A DNA stretch of 64,000 nucleotides from Collybia mongolica (Eukaryota; Basidiomycota; Agaricomycetes; Agaricales; Clitocybaceae). The translations under genes were made by a program, and so were the position numbers. Below the pieces are notes generated by a model. It saw only the letters and a list, made by a program, of their open reading frames with translations. It made no database searches and was not told where the DNA came from. Each line of letters starts with the position of its first letter. Within the stretch, counting starts at the first letter, position 1. The DNA lies in contig JAAXNY010000006.1 in NCBI GenBank assembly GCA_013420905.1, positions 558,001-622,000 on the forward strand. Direction: 5' to 3'. Shown piece by piece: positions 13,913 to 27,381 of the stretch.

Positions 13913-14297
13913 CAAACATTTGTATCTAATTGGTTTATTTGTATGGCTGTAACAATCACGAGTGGCTGATCCTGGAGCTGGTAGATCATCCTTTTATTGG
14001 GACATTTAGAATTCTGTGTTGTGTTTTTCCGTTTTCAAGTCAACCTGTCCAGGATTCACCTACGATGTACAGCATATTGTATGTCTTCCAACACCTTCTC
14101 AAACCTAGGGATCTAATTTGCGTTCTCTCATAGAATAGAATTTATTAATCATGACTTTTTTCCGGGGGGTTGAATAACGTATCATATTCTTCATTTTGAA
14201 CCCCAGCGCAGTCCTTAAGCGTCTTAGAATGTATTGAAGCTGCGGCGCTGACAGGTGCCCAACGGTCCCACCTAATTTCAGAAGTCGCCTACTTGTC
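13913..14297. other. spacer between VPS4 and its tandem copy
   Basis: Searched specifically for MIT-domain exons of the second copy; none is present on either strand. The last ~25 bases resemble the 3' end of VPS4 intron 2 (pyrimidines then AG before the homologous exon), as expected if the duplication broke within that intron. Confidence 0.55.
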
Positions 14298-15744
<1,447 letters not shown>

Positions 15745-15936
15745 ATACACATACTACATATTTCCCAACGATTTTCGGAGAGGCACATTGTTTGTCGCTT
15801 CCGCGGAGGAAATGAAGAACGCATTTGGATTGTAACAACAAAGGAGGGCATGATTGACCATAACTATGAATAAACTTTATTTGCTCTTATCTCCTAATGA
15901 TGTCAGGCAACAACTGCTGAAATGCAGAAAGTGTGT

Positions 15937-17314
15937 TCAAACTTCTGGGTTCACCTCGGTTCCACGGCTTGCCATCCACGTTTCAGGTCCCTAGGTTAAA
16001 GTAGTTGTGTCAGACAAGGGGCCCAGGTATCAAGATCCCAAGTGTACCTTTCTATTGTTCAATCGTTGGTTTCGAATCCTTCTTGCGAACCATTCTTGAG
16101 CGCTTGAGCCAGTCTCGAAGTTCCTCCCAGGTGATCGAGCAACAGCATCAGCAATCAAGGAGCTTTCATCAACTAGAGCGCGTAAAATGACCGAATTGCC
16201 TGGTCGGGTGAAAAATACAAGGGACCATCTTTCGAGATCGGCTTGAGCACCTGGCGGGGCCCTGTAATGAAGTGAGCAAGTTTGAGCAGGTATTGAAGCA
16301 TCACACATACACCACACGATGAAGGTTGGACCGAAGGATTCCTCCGCTAAACAAGGCCACAGCATCACCGACATTGCAAATAGCATGACCGGGGATCGGC
16401 TACATTGATGAGAGCGTCTTGCTAATCATAGGAATAAAAGCGCCTACTTTCACATACTGCCATGTTTCTGCACCAGGTACAAGGACCTGAAGACCTCCCA
16501 GCCTGTTATGTAAGAAAGACTAGAATGTACGTTAGCACAGTTATATTTTATATTGTCATCATCTTACTAAAGAACCGAAATCCGTATGGCTTCCCAGGAG
16601 CTGACCCTTCTCATGAGGGCAGGGAGGAGTTCTCGTAAGTCTCGCTTCACTTCCACTGTACTCGTCCATGAGATGTCTCTTTGACAATGCGCCAACCGGT
16701 AAGCCAAGCTTCTCGTTAAAGACATCTAAGATAGTATTGTTGATTTCCAAGGATTTTTGTATGAAAGGAGCAACGGTGGAATCCATGCGAGCATTGACTG
16801 TGGACGGATAAGCGCGTCGGGCTTGCTTCGGCCATGTCAGAGCATCGTCCTTGGCAACATTGATGAACTCGACAGAGTCCTTCTTGCCGGATGCATCAAC
16901 AGCGTTGGCACCTAATGCCTTATAACTGGGAGAATGTTTCAGTATTCCATATTGCCTCAGCTGAATAAGCTGCGTACCCGAAAGACATTCCACTGTCGCC
17001 TTGTTCAAACTTCATCTTCTCTTCAAAGGGTAAGGCCATAGTCTCTGCGCCCATGTCAAACATTCCATTCACTTCCTCCAATACGCCATGATTCTTAAGG
17101 CTATGAAGAAAAGGAGAAAACTCATCAGCCTGACCCATCTAGAGATAGAAGGACAGGTTAAAGAGACGTACTACCAGAAACCAAGCTTTGTGCCAGCTTC
17201 CCAAAGGCGGTCGATCTCGTTTTTGTCGCCTGCCTTGATCAATTCATAGTCGATGACGAGGAGGGGGTGAGTAGGAATATCTGCTGGAAAAGGTGGGAAA
17301 GTAGGAACTGGCAT
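15937..17314 (-). CDS. 2-oxoglutarate/Fe(II)-dependent dioxygenase (isopenicillin N synthase-like fold)
   Basis: Minus-strand gene, ATG at 17312-17314, stop at 15937-15939, about 365 residues. Five introns close in frame. The N-terminal DIOX_N part contains PLLVIDY and GFWYLKNHGV. The catalytic core has the iron-binding HTDFGSL motif, NRLGGLQVLVPG, and NLHRV carrying the distal iron His. The 2-oxoglutarate-binding Arg is expected in ERWSLVFF. The C-terminus ends with GPETWMASRGTE, which I associate with fungal members of this family. These enzymes hydroxylate or oxidise small molecules; the substrate cannot be told from sequence. No biosynthetic cluster surrounds it. An ATG 18 codons upstream is possible, but the one used fits the family N-terminus better. 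Confidence 0.9.
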
Positions 17315-18429
17315 TGTTAGATCGCTGTGTGAATGAGAAGGAGAATGAGGTAGATGACATTCGTTCATGCGTACTTATAGCTCAGCTGATTATTATTCCA
17401 ACACGGCTCCTACGCCGGAGTCAAATTAAAAATAAACCACCGGTCCCATTCCGCGTTTGGAAAGAAGTTCTCATTGCGTCTCATGGTCCACAAAGCGGAG
17501 CAAAGTTGAGCAGAACCAATTGGATACTCCAGTCCGATGGTCAAGCAGATGCTCCCGTTTGACAGGAACGTTCCGTCGGGTAGCGTCACGTGACCTAAAC
17601 AGAGCCTCACAACATTTCTACGCTTGGCAGAAAGCGATCTTCGTCAGAGAGGATGATATGATCGTTTGAACCACGGTGGACGCGTTATCAACGCAGTGTT
17701 TGTATCGTAATTGGAGTGAATATGGTATTCCGACATGTTACAGAGACTCGTCGACGGTTTTGCGTGGTGCAATCCAAGCGTTCTTCTTCAACCACCGGGG
17801 TAAAATGATTGGAGTACAATTTTCAGACATAAGCTGACTGACATGGATAGGTGCTTCCGATAATTACGACCTATGCGGGTGTTTGCTTTCGGGAGGTTAC
17901 GAGTTGATGTTATTCGATGTTGAAACCCGGGCTTGCTGGACTTGTTTCCTCGTCATATCTTGATCATATCGCCTTGATTTCTATCGGAGATCTCACTTAA
18001 GAGACGCTCTTTTGATGAATATATACCGCAATCAAGAAAGGTGCAGACTTGACGACCGTTGTAATGGGTTTGAACACCAACAGCTCATCAGCTATATGCT
18101 GAGGTTTCGAGGTACAGTGGGAATCCACTAGTAAAGAAGAGAAAATATATCATCATCGAATGGCTACAAAGATGCGAGCTTTGGGGTATCATGGAGATCT
18201 TGTCAGAAGGAATATTTTTTCATCCTCAAACTTCGGGCCGAAGTATACCAAAACGATCACGTGATACTAAAATAAAAATAAAAAGCTTCTGGACTCCGAG
18301 CCATAAGCCTGTGCCATTATTCTGTGCTAATAACTAAACGCTGCAAACATTCATTAGTCCCAAAAGCTGCTATTCAGCTCGGTCATTGTTGTTTATTGGT
18401 CCATTTGATCTTCGCTGTCCAACTTCCGA
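17315..18429. other. 1.1 kb divergent intergenic region, no gene seen
   Basis: Lies between the oxygenase (minus) and the F-box gene (plus). No motif-bearing open frame. A CACGTG-like ATCACGTGAT palindrome at about 18258 could be a bHLH-type site, but single sites of this kind are weak evidence. Confidence 0.45.
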
Positions 18430-19658
18430 ATGGCACCACGCACGCGTTCTGGGAAGGGATTCAACAGAGAAGAAATCCTGGCTCACAAGAAAGCTCTTCG
18501 TGCAGGCCCTGTAAATACCACGGGATTTCCCGCGCTTCCTGTGGAGCTTCTGCTTGAAATCGCCTCCTATTTTCCGAGCGTCGAAATCCCTAGGTTTTCA
18601 AGTAATGCGTACAATGCCAAGTATCTCGAACGCGCAGAAGTGCTTCGAGGACTCTCACAAATGTGTCGGTCATTGCGCAGCACCTTTTTACCATATGTGT
18701 GGCAAAGAATAGAAGCGTGTGCAAGCCAGCGACTCACAGAATCTACCAAGGCATACCACGGGGTTCGGTGGAAAAAAGAATTAGCTACCGAACTTGTTCG
18801 TCAGCTTGAAATCGTAACAATCCGCGATCCTACACTCGCTCAGTACGTCAAGTAAGTTATGATTCCCTAGCTGCGCAAAATCGTGGCTAATGTATCGCAG
18901 GATCGTTAACGTACTCATCACAAACTACTCCTCTGACAATGTCATGCTTGAATTAGCACGATGTCTTACATTGTTCCCTAACTTACACACTATTCAAACC
19001 CTCGGAAATACTGGGCCAGAGCCAGATATCAGAAGCGCTTTTCATGGAATGCAATTTCCTTCGGTCAGGACGGTAGTTATTCCCGCACATGCACACCAAA
19101 TCTTGGGGGCTTGTCCGAACGCCCGACACGTCTTATTTGGATATGATAAGCAGTTCGCCCATAGCCACATCTTCAGAGTACTTTCGGAAAACTGTCGCCA
19201 CCTCGAGACCCTGCGTGGTTTCTCTGGGGTCGATTACAATCGCTTCATGGGTGGCAAATTTTTGGAACGTGAGTCCTAAACTACAGTGTACTTTTTAAAT
19301 CCTTGAATAATCCCAATATAGAACTCCATATGAACTTCTCAGAGATATCCACCTTTATATTCGACGCTGCTAACACTACCTTAACCAACGTTTGTACTTG
19401 CGTTACCGAAGTGTATCGCGTTCTCTGATACTGATTTAATATACCTAGGCCGTTGTCACGCAACTCACATTATTCCCTCGGCTTGTAAACATTGAAATCA
19501 ACATATCCACGAAGAGAGACGTTCCGCTTCTTGACAGAATCCAAGATATAATTCAAGCTGCAACGAACGTCTTGCGCGAAGGGCCTGATGTTGGTGGTAC
19601 AGAGAAGTGCGTTAAGTTGGTATACAAGAATAACATAAAACGTATCAAAGTTGTATGA
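18430..19658 (+). CDS. F-box-type protein, leucine-rich-repeat-like
   Basis: Starts with a basic segment (MAPRTRSGKGF), then an F-box-like helix set (FPALPVELLLEIASYFPS and LRGLSQMCRSLRSTFLPYVW), typical of Agaricomycete F-box proteins that use the pattern LP-x-E-[LI]-[LI]. The rest has alternating leucine-rich segments (LARCLTLFPNLHTIQTLG, FPSVRTVVIP, CRHLETLRGF, LTLFPRLVNIEINIS) suggesting a degenerate LRR substrate-recognition region. Introns at about 18854-18900, ~19269-19320 and ~19391-19449 keep frame; stop at 19656-19658. Presumed role: substrate adaptor of an SCF ubiquitin ligase. Such families are expanded and poorly conserved in mushrooms, so no substrate can be named. Confidence 0.72.
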
Positions 19659-19810
19659 TACTTTGCTCAAATGTAGTGCGAATGTACCACGACGCAATTG
19701 ACGCCACACCACGTGATTAATTAAAAGGCTATGGCTCCAAATTTCAATCCGCGCCTGAACCATATCCCCCATCCAGTCCTTTGACACTGTCCTATATACC
19801 TATAACCAAT

Positions 19811-22800
19811 ATGACGAAGGGATATCTAATGAACAGTCTCATTGAAAAGGTGCTTTGATCAACTACTAGGTTCGATGATCATCAGGTACTAATACGATAG
19901 CCACTCAAGATGCTATCGCCAGACCAGGATTTTCGGTGCGCGTTCTCCTGGCATATCGTTCCTTCAAATATAAAATACTGAATGGCAGGTTCATGGGCTT
20001 GAATGACTTGATGAACGAGATCAAGCAAGATCCAACGTGTTTTCTTGGAGATGAACCCGTTGAAAACAAGGTTCTGAATCAGGTGTTGGCTTTGGTAGAG
20101 GACAAGATATCTGAAGTGAAGAATCAAGCTGTGAAATGGTACATCTAGGTTTATATTTTCTGTGGTATCGAGCTACTCACTTCGTTCTCTATAGCTTGGG
20201 ACAGTTGATCAAGATTATTCGGCAATCGCAAATGGAGACAGTTGTTGATAAACTGATAGACTTCTCGGGCGGCAGAGATGAAGAGCTTCGTGATATCTCG
20301 GGCCTTGGTGCGTGTACTACCTTTCCACACCCGCCTTATTTTCTGAAACAACGCCGCCTAGCTCTCAAGACAATCACTGCAGAGTTACCACCAGATGGGA
20401 AGATTGCAGCCACTGCATGTGCTAAATTGACTCCCAAACTCCTTGGACAGATACAAAGCGTAAGATTCATCCGTTGCCAAAACTGAACACACTGATTTGC
20501 TGTTCGTTAGTCTGACACTCCACCTGAGGCGCTTGTGGAGACCCTTTCGATTTTGTCCATTCTGATCAGCCGCTTCCCACTACATCTTTCAGGGTCCAAT
20601 TTTGATCCGCAACCCTTGACCGTTCTCGCCCCACTTTTGTCACATCCTCGCCCTGTGGTCCGAAAGCGCGCCATTATCACACTGTCTCAATTTATCCCTA
20701 TATCACAACCAGAACTATTCACAGACTTGTTGAACTCGAACGTATTTCCTTTCCTCAATTCATCAGCGAACGTTGATAAGCAGAGGACAACAGTTCACTT
20801 AGTGTCTGCAGTGGCTCGGCATTCCCCTCTACAAATCGCCCCGGTCCTGAACCAAATAATACCGGGGATCTTGAAAGCTGTGCACCGGGAGGATGAAGAA
20901 CTTCGTGAAGGTTGTTTGCAGGTGTGTGTTAGCCGTCTCAGCCAATTTGAATACAAGACGCTCAGATGATTTGGCAGGCTCTTGAGGCGCTTTTGTTGCG
21001 ATGCCCGACAGAAATTACCCAATATCTCGACGCGATCGTGCAGGTTGCGAATCAATACATCAAATATGATCCAGTAAGTCCTGATTTTTCACTTTGGCAT
21101 GCCTGACCGCGTCCAAGAATTATGCTGGCGAAGACGAAGACGAAGAAATGGCGGACCCTGACGACGACGAAGATGAAGATGACGAAGCAGAATTGGACGA
21201 GTGAGATTAAACCTGAACTAAACATATCGAAGATACTAATGCGAACTCGTATAGATATTCAGACGATGAAGACACGTCATACAAAATTCGCCGTTCCGCG
21301 ACGAAACTTTTAGCTGGCGTCATTAGCACACGACCTGAGCTCCTTGGTTCTATTTACAGGGATGTTTCTCCTGTTCTCATTTCCCGCTTTGGCGATCGCG
21401 AAGAAACTGTTCGGTTGGAAGTATGGGCGACATACGTCATTCTTTTGAATCAAACTGCCGTGTATGGTGGTCTCCCTCAAAACAAAGACGATCTGGCTTT
21501 ACGCGGAAAGAGAAAGCGCGACACGGGAGAGTCCATGGAAAATGACGAAGGCCCATATGCACTCCTCAAGGCTCAAGTTCCAGCCTTATCAAAGGCGCTT
21601 CTTAATCAGCTCAAATCTGCTAAAACACCCCCGCCCACACTCCAAGCCGGTTTTAGTCTGCTGTACGCCTTGCTAGGTGTATTACCTGGATCTTTGTCAA
21701 CGCAAGTTGCTTTGATTGTCTCCACATCGAAATCCATCTTATCTCAATCTCCAACGACTTCAACTTCAACTCTTCACCTCACATGTCTATCGTTTCTCGC
21801 ACTTTTCTTTGCGACTCATTCGCCTCCAACATTTTCAAATTACTTGTCAGGAATTACCCCCGTGCTCCTCAAGTCTGTCGGAGAGCGACACCCCCGTGTT
21901 GCATCTGAATCTTTCCGCGTTTTCTCTTCATTGCTTAATTCGCTTAAACCTGTCAAAGGTGCTGATTGGGTTGATCTGCTCTATGAGAAAGCCATTTTGC
22001 GGCTGAGCAGCCATGATACCGATGCGGAGGTGAGAACCTGCGCTGAGGATTGTATTGCCGATTTGTGGGTGTGTGCCACAGATGTTGTGAGAACGAAAGG
22101 TGGGAAAGAGTGGGATTTCATTTGCAGGACTTCAGGCAATACGAGCGGCGCTGTCCGGGTAGTTACCAAGGTCGCGAGGGAAGTGTCAGTTGGAGATGCC
22201 TGGGTCAACGGATGTGTAGATTGGTCAATGGGCCTTTTGAAAAAGAGCGGAAGGACCGGGAAGCCAGAAATATTTGCGGCGTTGGATGTTTTGCTGAGGA
22301 GGTGGCTATATCTATATTTGATCTGGTTGATTACTTACCCTCCCGCCGACCAGTTATACCTCTGGCATTCCTCCCGCCCTCGCGCCAGCCCTGATTTCAC
22401 AAGTCAAACTTTACCTGACTACTTCTGATATCACTTTGCTTTCTCAGGCACTCGTCGTTGTAGCACTACTCCTTGAACTGGCACCTCAGATCACCTTCCC
22501 CGAAGTTGAGCGCAAGCTTCTTTCAGACATATATACTATCGCCCATTCTCCCCTGGTGTCTGGTGCCGCACTTGATTCTCTCTTACTCTTCTTCTCGGCA
22601 CTGGTCCGGGCCGACAATCAGATATCGACACACCTCGTCCCCAACCTTGTAATCTCAGTGGAAAAGGCACCCAAGGCTGAAGCAAGCCCTGCGAATGTTG
22701 CCAGATGCATCGCGCAAGTCGTCAAAAGTCAGCATAATGTTGCAGCTGGAATTATCGCCGAGTATAGCAAAAACCTCAAGGTGTGCTTGATCGTCGTTGT

Positions 22801-24379
22801 AAACCCCAATACTGCTGATAAAATTATACCAGAAATCTTCTAAGGCGAAACCATCTTTAGTGGTTCTGAGCCTTCTTATTATCGGGGAGCTTGGGCGATT
22901 CATGTTCGTCACGTCATTTCGCCCACACGATGTAGCGCAAGCTGATGTCTGCGCTATCTTATAGTGACATGTCTCTCCAAGGTGACGTATTCTCCAACGC
23001 AATCGAGCATTTTGCCGCCGAACAAGAGGAGATGCGTGCGGCGGCCGCATTTGCCGCTGGTGAATGATGAAATTATTCCTCTCAAATTTTTTCCAATACT
23101 TATGGTGGAGCAGGAAATATTGCCATAGGGAATCTGCAACAATTCTTGCCTGCTATTGTCAAGATTGCTGAAAGTGATCCTAAGAAACGCCTGCTCTCAT
23201 TGCATGCTTTGAAAGAGGCAGGTCTTATGTTTACGGTTTTTTTAAATGTACTAATGTCTCCATAGGTAGTGTCACACTGCTCGCAGGGGCAACTTGAGGG
23301 CGTTGCCGACATGCTTTGGGTACCTTTGTTTGAGAACTCTGAAAACTCGGAAGAAACAACAAGGAACGTGGCTGCAGCCTGCCTCGGAAAGTTGGCGACA
23401 ACCCATCCATCCAGGTATCTTCCACAACTTCACGTATGCTTTGCTCCACATTCTCGCCGATATGTGTTTGACTGATGTGGTTGAATTAAACCCACGGACA
23501 GGCCCGCATTCGGGAACCCAATGCAGCCACCCGAGCAACCGTTGTGTCTGCAATCAGATATACTTTTGCGGACACGACGCAATCCTATGATGAACTGCTC
23601 GCACCCCTCCTTGTGGATTTCCTCTCATTAATGCTTGACGAAGACTTGGTTCGTAAATTGAGCTTATCCTTCCGAATTGAAACTAACATCACATACCTTA
23701 TAATTTTCGTAGACCGTCCGCCGTCTTGCGCTCTCGTCGCTAAATTCAGCCGCTCGAACCAAACCACACTTGATTCGAGACCATCTGCCATCTCTGATGC
23801 CCAGCCTGTACAAGGAAACCGTCATCAACCCCGAACTTGTCAGGACAGTTCAAATGGGCCCCTGGACCCATAAGGTCGACGATGGGTTGGAGGCGCGCAA
23901 GACAGCATACGAAACTATGTACACCTTGGTAAGTAACCCTCCTTTCAGTCCTCAGGGCCTCGATGCTCACTATATGCGTCCGGCGTCTCCAGCTCGACAC
24001 GTGCCTCAACAAGCTCGATCTCCACGAGTTTCTGGGACGCGTTCTCCCAGGCTTGTCGGACGATTCGGACGAGATCAAAGTAATCTCTCACATGATGCTC
24101 TTCCGACTTGCCCAGCTCGCATCGAGAGCCGTGTCTCAGCGGCTCGACGAGGCCACGCCCCTGCTCGAGAAAACGATGAAGGGGGCGACGGTCACCAAGG
24201 ACACGGTTAAACAGGACTTGGAGAGGGCTGCCGAGTTGCAGAGGAGTGCACTGCGTGCTGTTGCAGCGCTGAGCAAAATCGGGGGCGGCGTCTCGCCGAG
24301 GTTCGATGCCTTTGTGGAGGAGGTCAAGAAAAGCCCCACCTGGGGCGTCGAATTCAAAGATCTCGTTGCGAGCCATTGA
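19811..24379 (+). CDS. CAND1: CAND1 (cullin-associated NEDD8-dissociated protein, TIP120)
   Basis: Large HEAT-repeat protein of about 1,200 residues. The start MTKGYLMNSLIEK|MLSPD and the next segment DFRFMGLNDLMNEIKQD, LRDISGLALKT and AVHREDEELREG match the CAND1/TIP120 N-terminus. An acidic insert (rich in DDDEDEDD, about residue 300) followed by YSDDEDTSYKIRRSATKLL is a CAND1 hallmark, as is the C-terminal TIP120 part with NPELVRTVQMGPWTHKVDDGLE and ARKTAYETMYTLL. Numerous short introns close in frame; stop at 24377-24379. CAND1 binds un-neddylated cullin-RBX1 and exchanges substrate receptors of SCF ligases. Two F-box proteins in this window are possible clients in principle, with no evidence beyond class. 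A few internal junctions (20.1-20.5 and 22.9-23.3 kb) are approximate. Confidence 0.93.
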
Positions 24380-24661
24380 TAGTTCGTTTCGTCGTTGACA
24401 ATTAATGTTTTAATGGGTTCACTTGATGTATCATACGTACCACATACAACTTCATCGCTTTGGTTTCAATTCTATGCAACGGCGTGCTGGGAGAATTAGA
24501 TTGATTACTATCGGGGACCAATACATTAAGGGTAGATAATAGCAAAGTGTGTGAGGAGTACGAATCTACGTCAGAGCATTTAGGCAGCATGACTGGGAAA
24601 CCAAGCCGATACGGATAACAGAAACTCGGCAAGACATGTCCCTTCCTAGGTGTCAATTCCC

Positions 24662-26607
24662 TCATTTGGCGAACCACCATCCAAATAACCTCTTGCGGAT
24701 CTCCGCGCCTGCTCGTCGACGTTCGACAGCTGCGCCTCCGTCGCCCAGGACGGACTTGTTCTCAATAGCCCTACGACTAAGGTAGGGCATGACCTCCGAA
24801 AGGGCTCCATACGGCACGTATCTGAATCGAAGGGTTTTAGTAGGTGCAAATATAGACAAAGTATGTACATACTTGATAATCAATGGCGTATTGGACGACG
24901 TCTTCTGGACCAAGTGGTTCGTAAGATCATCACTCATGCCTAAAGAAGTAAACGTCCTCAGCACGAGCAAGCAACGAAGACACCGAAGACGCAGGACTGA
25001 CCATACAATTGCCCAATGGTCAGCCGCTCCGTCACCTCGTCGCTCAACACAACCTGGCCCCGTTCGCCCCTATGCGCCAGCCCCGAACCGACCAGCTCGT
25101 CAAGGACCAGCTCGCAGCTGGCCCAATTGTGCGTCCCGAACAGAACGCCGACTGTCGGTGCGGGTGCGCGCGCGGACGCGAGGTCGTACTTGATCGCCTG
25201 CACGAGGACCCTGACGCACGCGTCGTAGCACCGGTCCGTCTCGGCCTTCGTCATCCACACGGGCGGGTGCGGGTCGGGCGAGATCGACAGCGAGCGCTTG
25301 TCCGACACGCCTGTGTGCGCGGCGATCTCGTGGGGGTGATAGGCGCCCCGGACGAGCTTGACACCGAGGGCGTAGTTGTTCGCTTTGGCGTCTGCGAAGG
25401 ACTGGGCGAGGTGGGCGGGTGTCCTGTGGTGTTTGGTCAGTTGGGTAGAAAAAAGGTATTTGGGTTGGGGTTTACCTCTGGAGGTAGGCTTGGTAGGTTC
25501 CGTACACGAGGGGTTGGACTTTGGACGTTTCTGGACTGTCGAGCTTGTTGAAGCGGCGCATAAGGGACAGGGTCAACGCGTCGAGTGCGGGTTGGTACCA
25601 GCTGTGAAGCGATGAGCCGGTGAGTGTACAATGTGGCAACTACTGACCTGTATTCCGCATCAATGATGATCTTTACGCCTCTCTCCTGTGCACGCGTGCA
25701 AATCCGAACCAAATCCGAATGCAGGTCGCGGATGGCGGCTATATCCTCAGCAGTTACCGTGGACGTGGGCCCCGCCTCAAGGACATCAAGATCCGACGGA
25801 TGAGGGCTCCCGGGAAACGCGATAGACAGGCGTGGGCGCGTGTTCAGGACATGGGATGAGAGTCTGATAAGAGCATGTGCATCGGGCAGGAGTGCCGTTA
25901 TCTTGACGGCCACCCAGGTCCTCCGGCCTCCATGGACTTTCCCAGCAATGCTGTCTTCGAAATCGGCGGCGACGTCGATACAGCGGATCATCTCGTCCAC
26001 TATCCGCTTGTGTGGTGGGTGCGCCTTGAGCTTGGTAGAGACTGCGGTTGCCTCGGCTTCGTCGACTTCGACGGAGTAGGCGAACAAGGCGCCTTTATTC
26101 GCTGCACGCAGGGTGTGCAAGAGTGGAACGGTCTTCTGTGCGGTGTCCCCACCCACGAACTAGCATGATAAGAACATTGCCGTATATATTTAGAAGCGAT
26201 CAACTCACTTGGTCGAAAAAGGTGATTCGGACTAACGCCTCCGTTATATATTTAAGACCCGGTAGGCTCCCCAGCTGCAAAAGTTTCGGAGAATAGTCTA
26301 CCAGTACTGGAATAGAACACATCGTGTAAACGGCGTAAGAGCGGACCAGGGCTCCAAGGGACACCCCTGCGTCATCAGACTCGGCCTCCGAGTCCATTGC
26401 AGCGTCTGCGTGAATCTGCGTCATATACAAGGGAGAGAGCCCCAGCGCGAGCATGACTGCGCCAGATGCGATGAGGATTGGTCGATTAGTCCGCCGTGGA
26501 GCGCGCCTTCCACCAGACGTGCTTGAGTGGCGCCATTGTAACCTGGCAGACGGACGTGTAAGGTGAAGCAGAGATCGATTGGCTAGAAGACTTGGGGCCT
26601 TGAACAT
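24662..26607 (-). CDS. PUT1: Proline dehydrogenase, mitochondrial
   Basis: Minus-strand gene, ATG at 26605-26607, stop at 24662-24664. It converges tail-to-tail with CAND1, 280 bases apart. The Arg/Ser-rich N-terminus (SLLHLTRPSARLQWRHSST) looks like a mitochondrial presequence, followed by a hydrophobic segment. The FAD-binding TIM-barrel has FDQFVGGDT, a VAVKITALLPDA strand, VKIIIDAEYSWYQPALDA (split by an intron after DAEY), VYGTYQAYLQR, YALGVKLVRGAYHPHE and a C-terminal GQLYGMSDDLT...YVPYGALSEVMPYLSRRA. Those motifs, ending in YLSRRA-x-EN, bind FAD and proline. The enzyme oxidises proline to pyrroline-5-carboxylate and passes electrons to the respiratory chain; the next step is P5C dehydrogenase, not in this window. 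Confidence 0.93.
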
Positions 26608-26989
26608 CAAAGACCTGTACTGAAAGATAGGGAGGAGTAGAGACTTAGACGATGGTAGTCATATAAAAAGGGCCTGACGTCGACGGATCTTACAGTTTTC
26701 AACATGAAGGGCTGCACCAAACCACCCTTTCTCGGATCTTGTAAAATAAAAATACCCTAACCGGTTCCCGAATGCCGACCCGGATATCCACCTCCGTTGA
26801 ACACCGCTACTCACCATTCTTAAATCGTGATAGCCCATATGGGACGATGCTCTTATTCATAGTTAAATAAAAAAAAGCAAAAGTCAAAAGATCAGCTTTG
26901 ATTGTCCCAACACCAACAACGATATCGACTGCTATACAAGCTTATTACGTCGCGTAAAACCCTCCTGTACCCACATATTTAAACGTGGT
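26608..26989. other. 5' flank of the proline dehydrogenase gene
   Basis: Non-coding in all frames; AT-rich with A-tracts near 26.86 kb. Expected to contain the PUT1 promoter. Confidence 0.5.
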
Positions 26990-27381
26990 ATGGTCCTCAA
27001 TAGCCCCGAACTGCGGTTCTTTCCAGATCAAGTGTCAGACGCCAATCACACATTGATGTTCTTCGGAAACCTGTAGGCTTTGCCTGGTATTGGGTATGTA
27101 TGTTCACCTGGTGACACAGCTGACCTATACCTGCCGCAGGGATTATCCCTCATGGCCGAATGAAGTTAGACCCTTATTCGAGGTGAGCTTCTGAGTTTAT
27201 CATCCGATCACAGGTCTGCCTCGTGGTCATTACCTACGATGTGACTCCAGAACAAGCAAGGAATGTATTAGTATCCATGCTTTCATTTATTCCAAGATGT
27301 GACATTGAATCGGGGGGCGCAGAGCTCCAAAAGACATCGGTCGACGTCGTGTCGGTTGTGTGGTACAATATCCTTGAATGA
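26990..27381 (+). CDS. possible small spliced gene, unknown family
   Basis: Reading ATG 26990 with three short introns (a gtgtca...ctgtag, a gtatgt...cgcag and a gtgagc...cacag intron) gives about 84 residues without a stop. It includes ALPGIGDYPSWPNEVRPLFE and a following VCLVVITYDVTPEQARNVL, ending at 27379-27381. All three junctions conform to GT-AG and keep frame, which is hard to get by chance in gene-poor DNA. A further protein-like piece (EETRVLQKKSSTIGGGGVHE, stop at 27565-27567) may be a downstream exon. Nothing in it matches a family I know. It could be a remnant of an older gene. Confidence 0.35.
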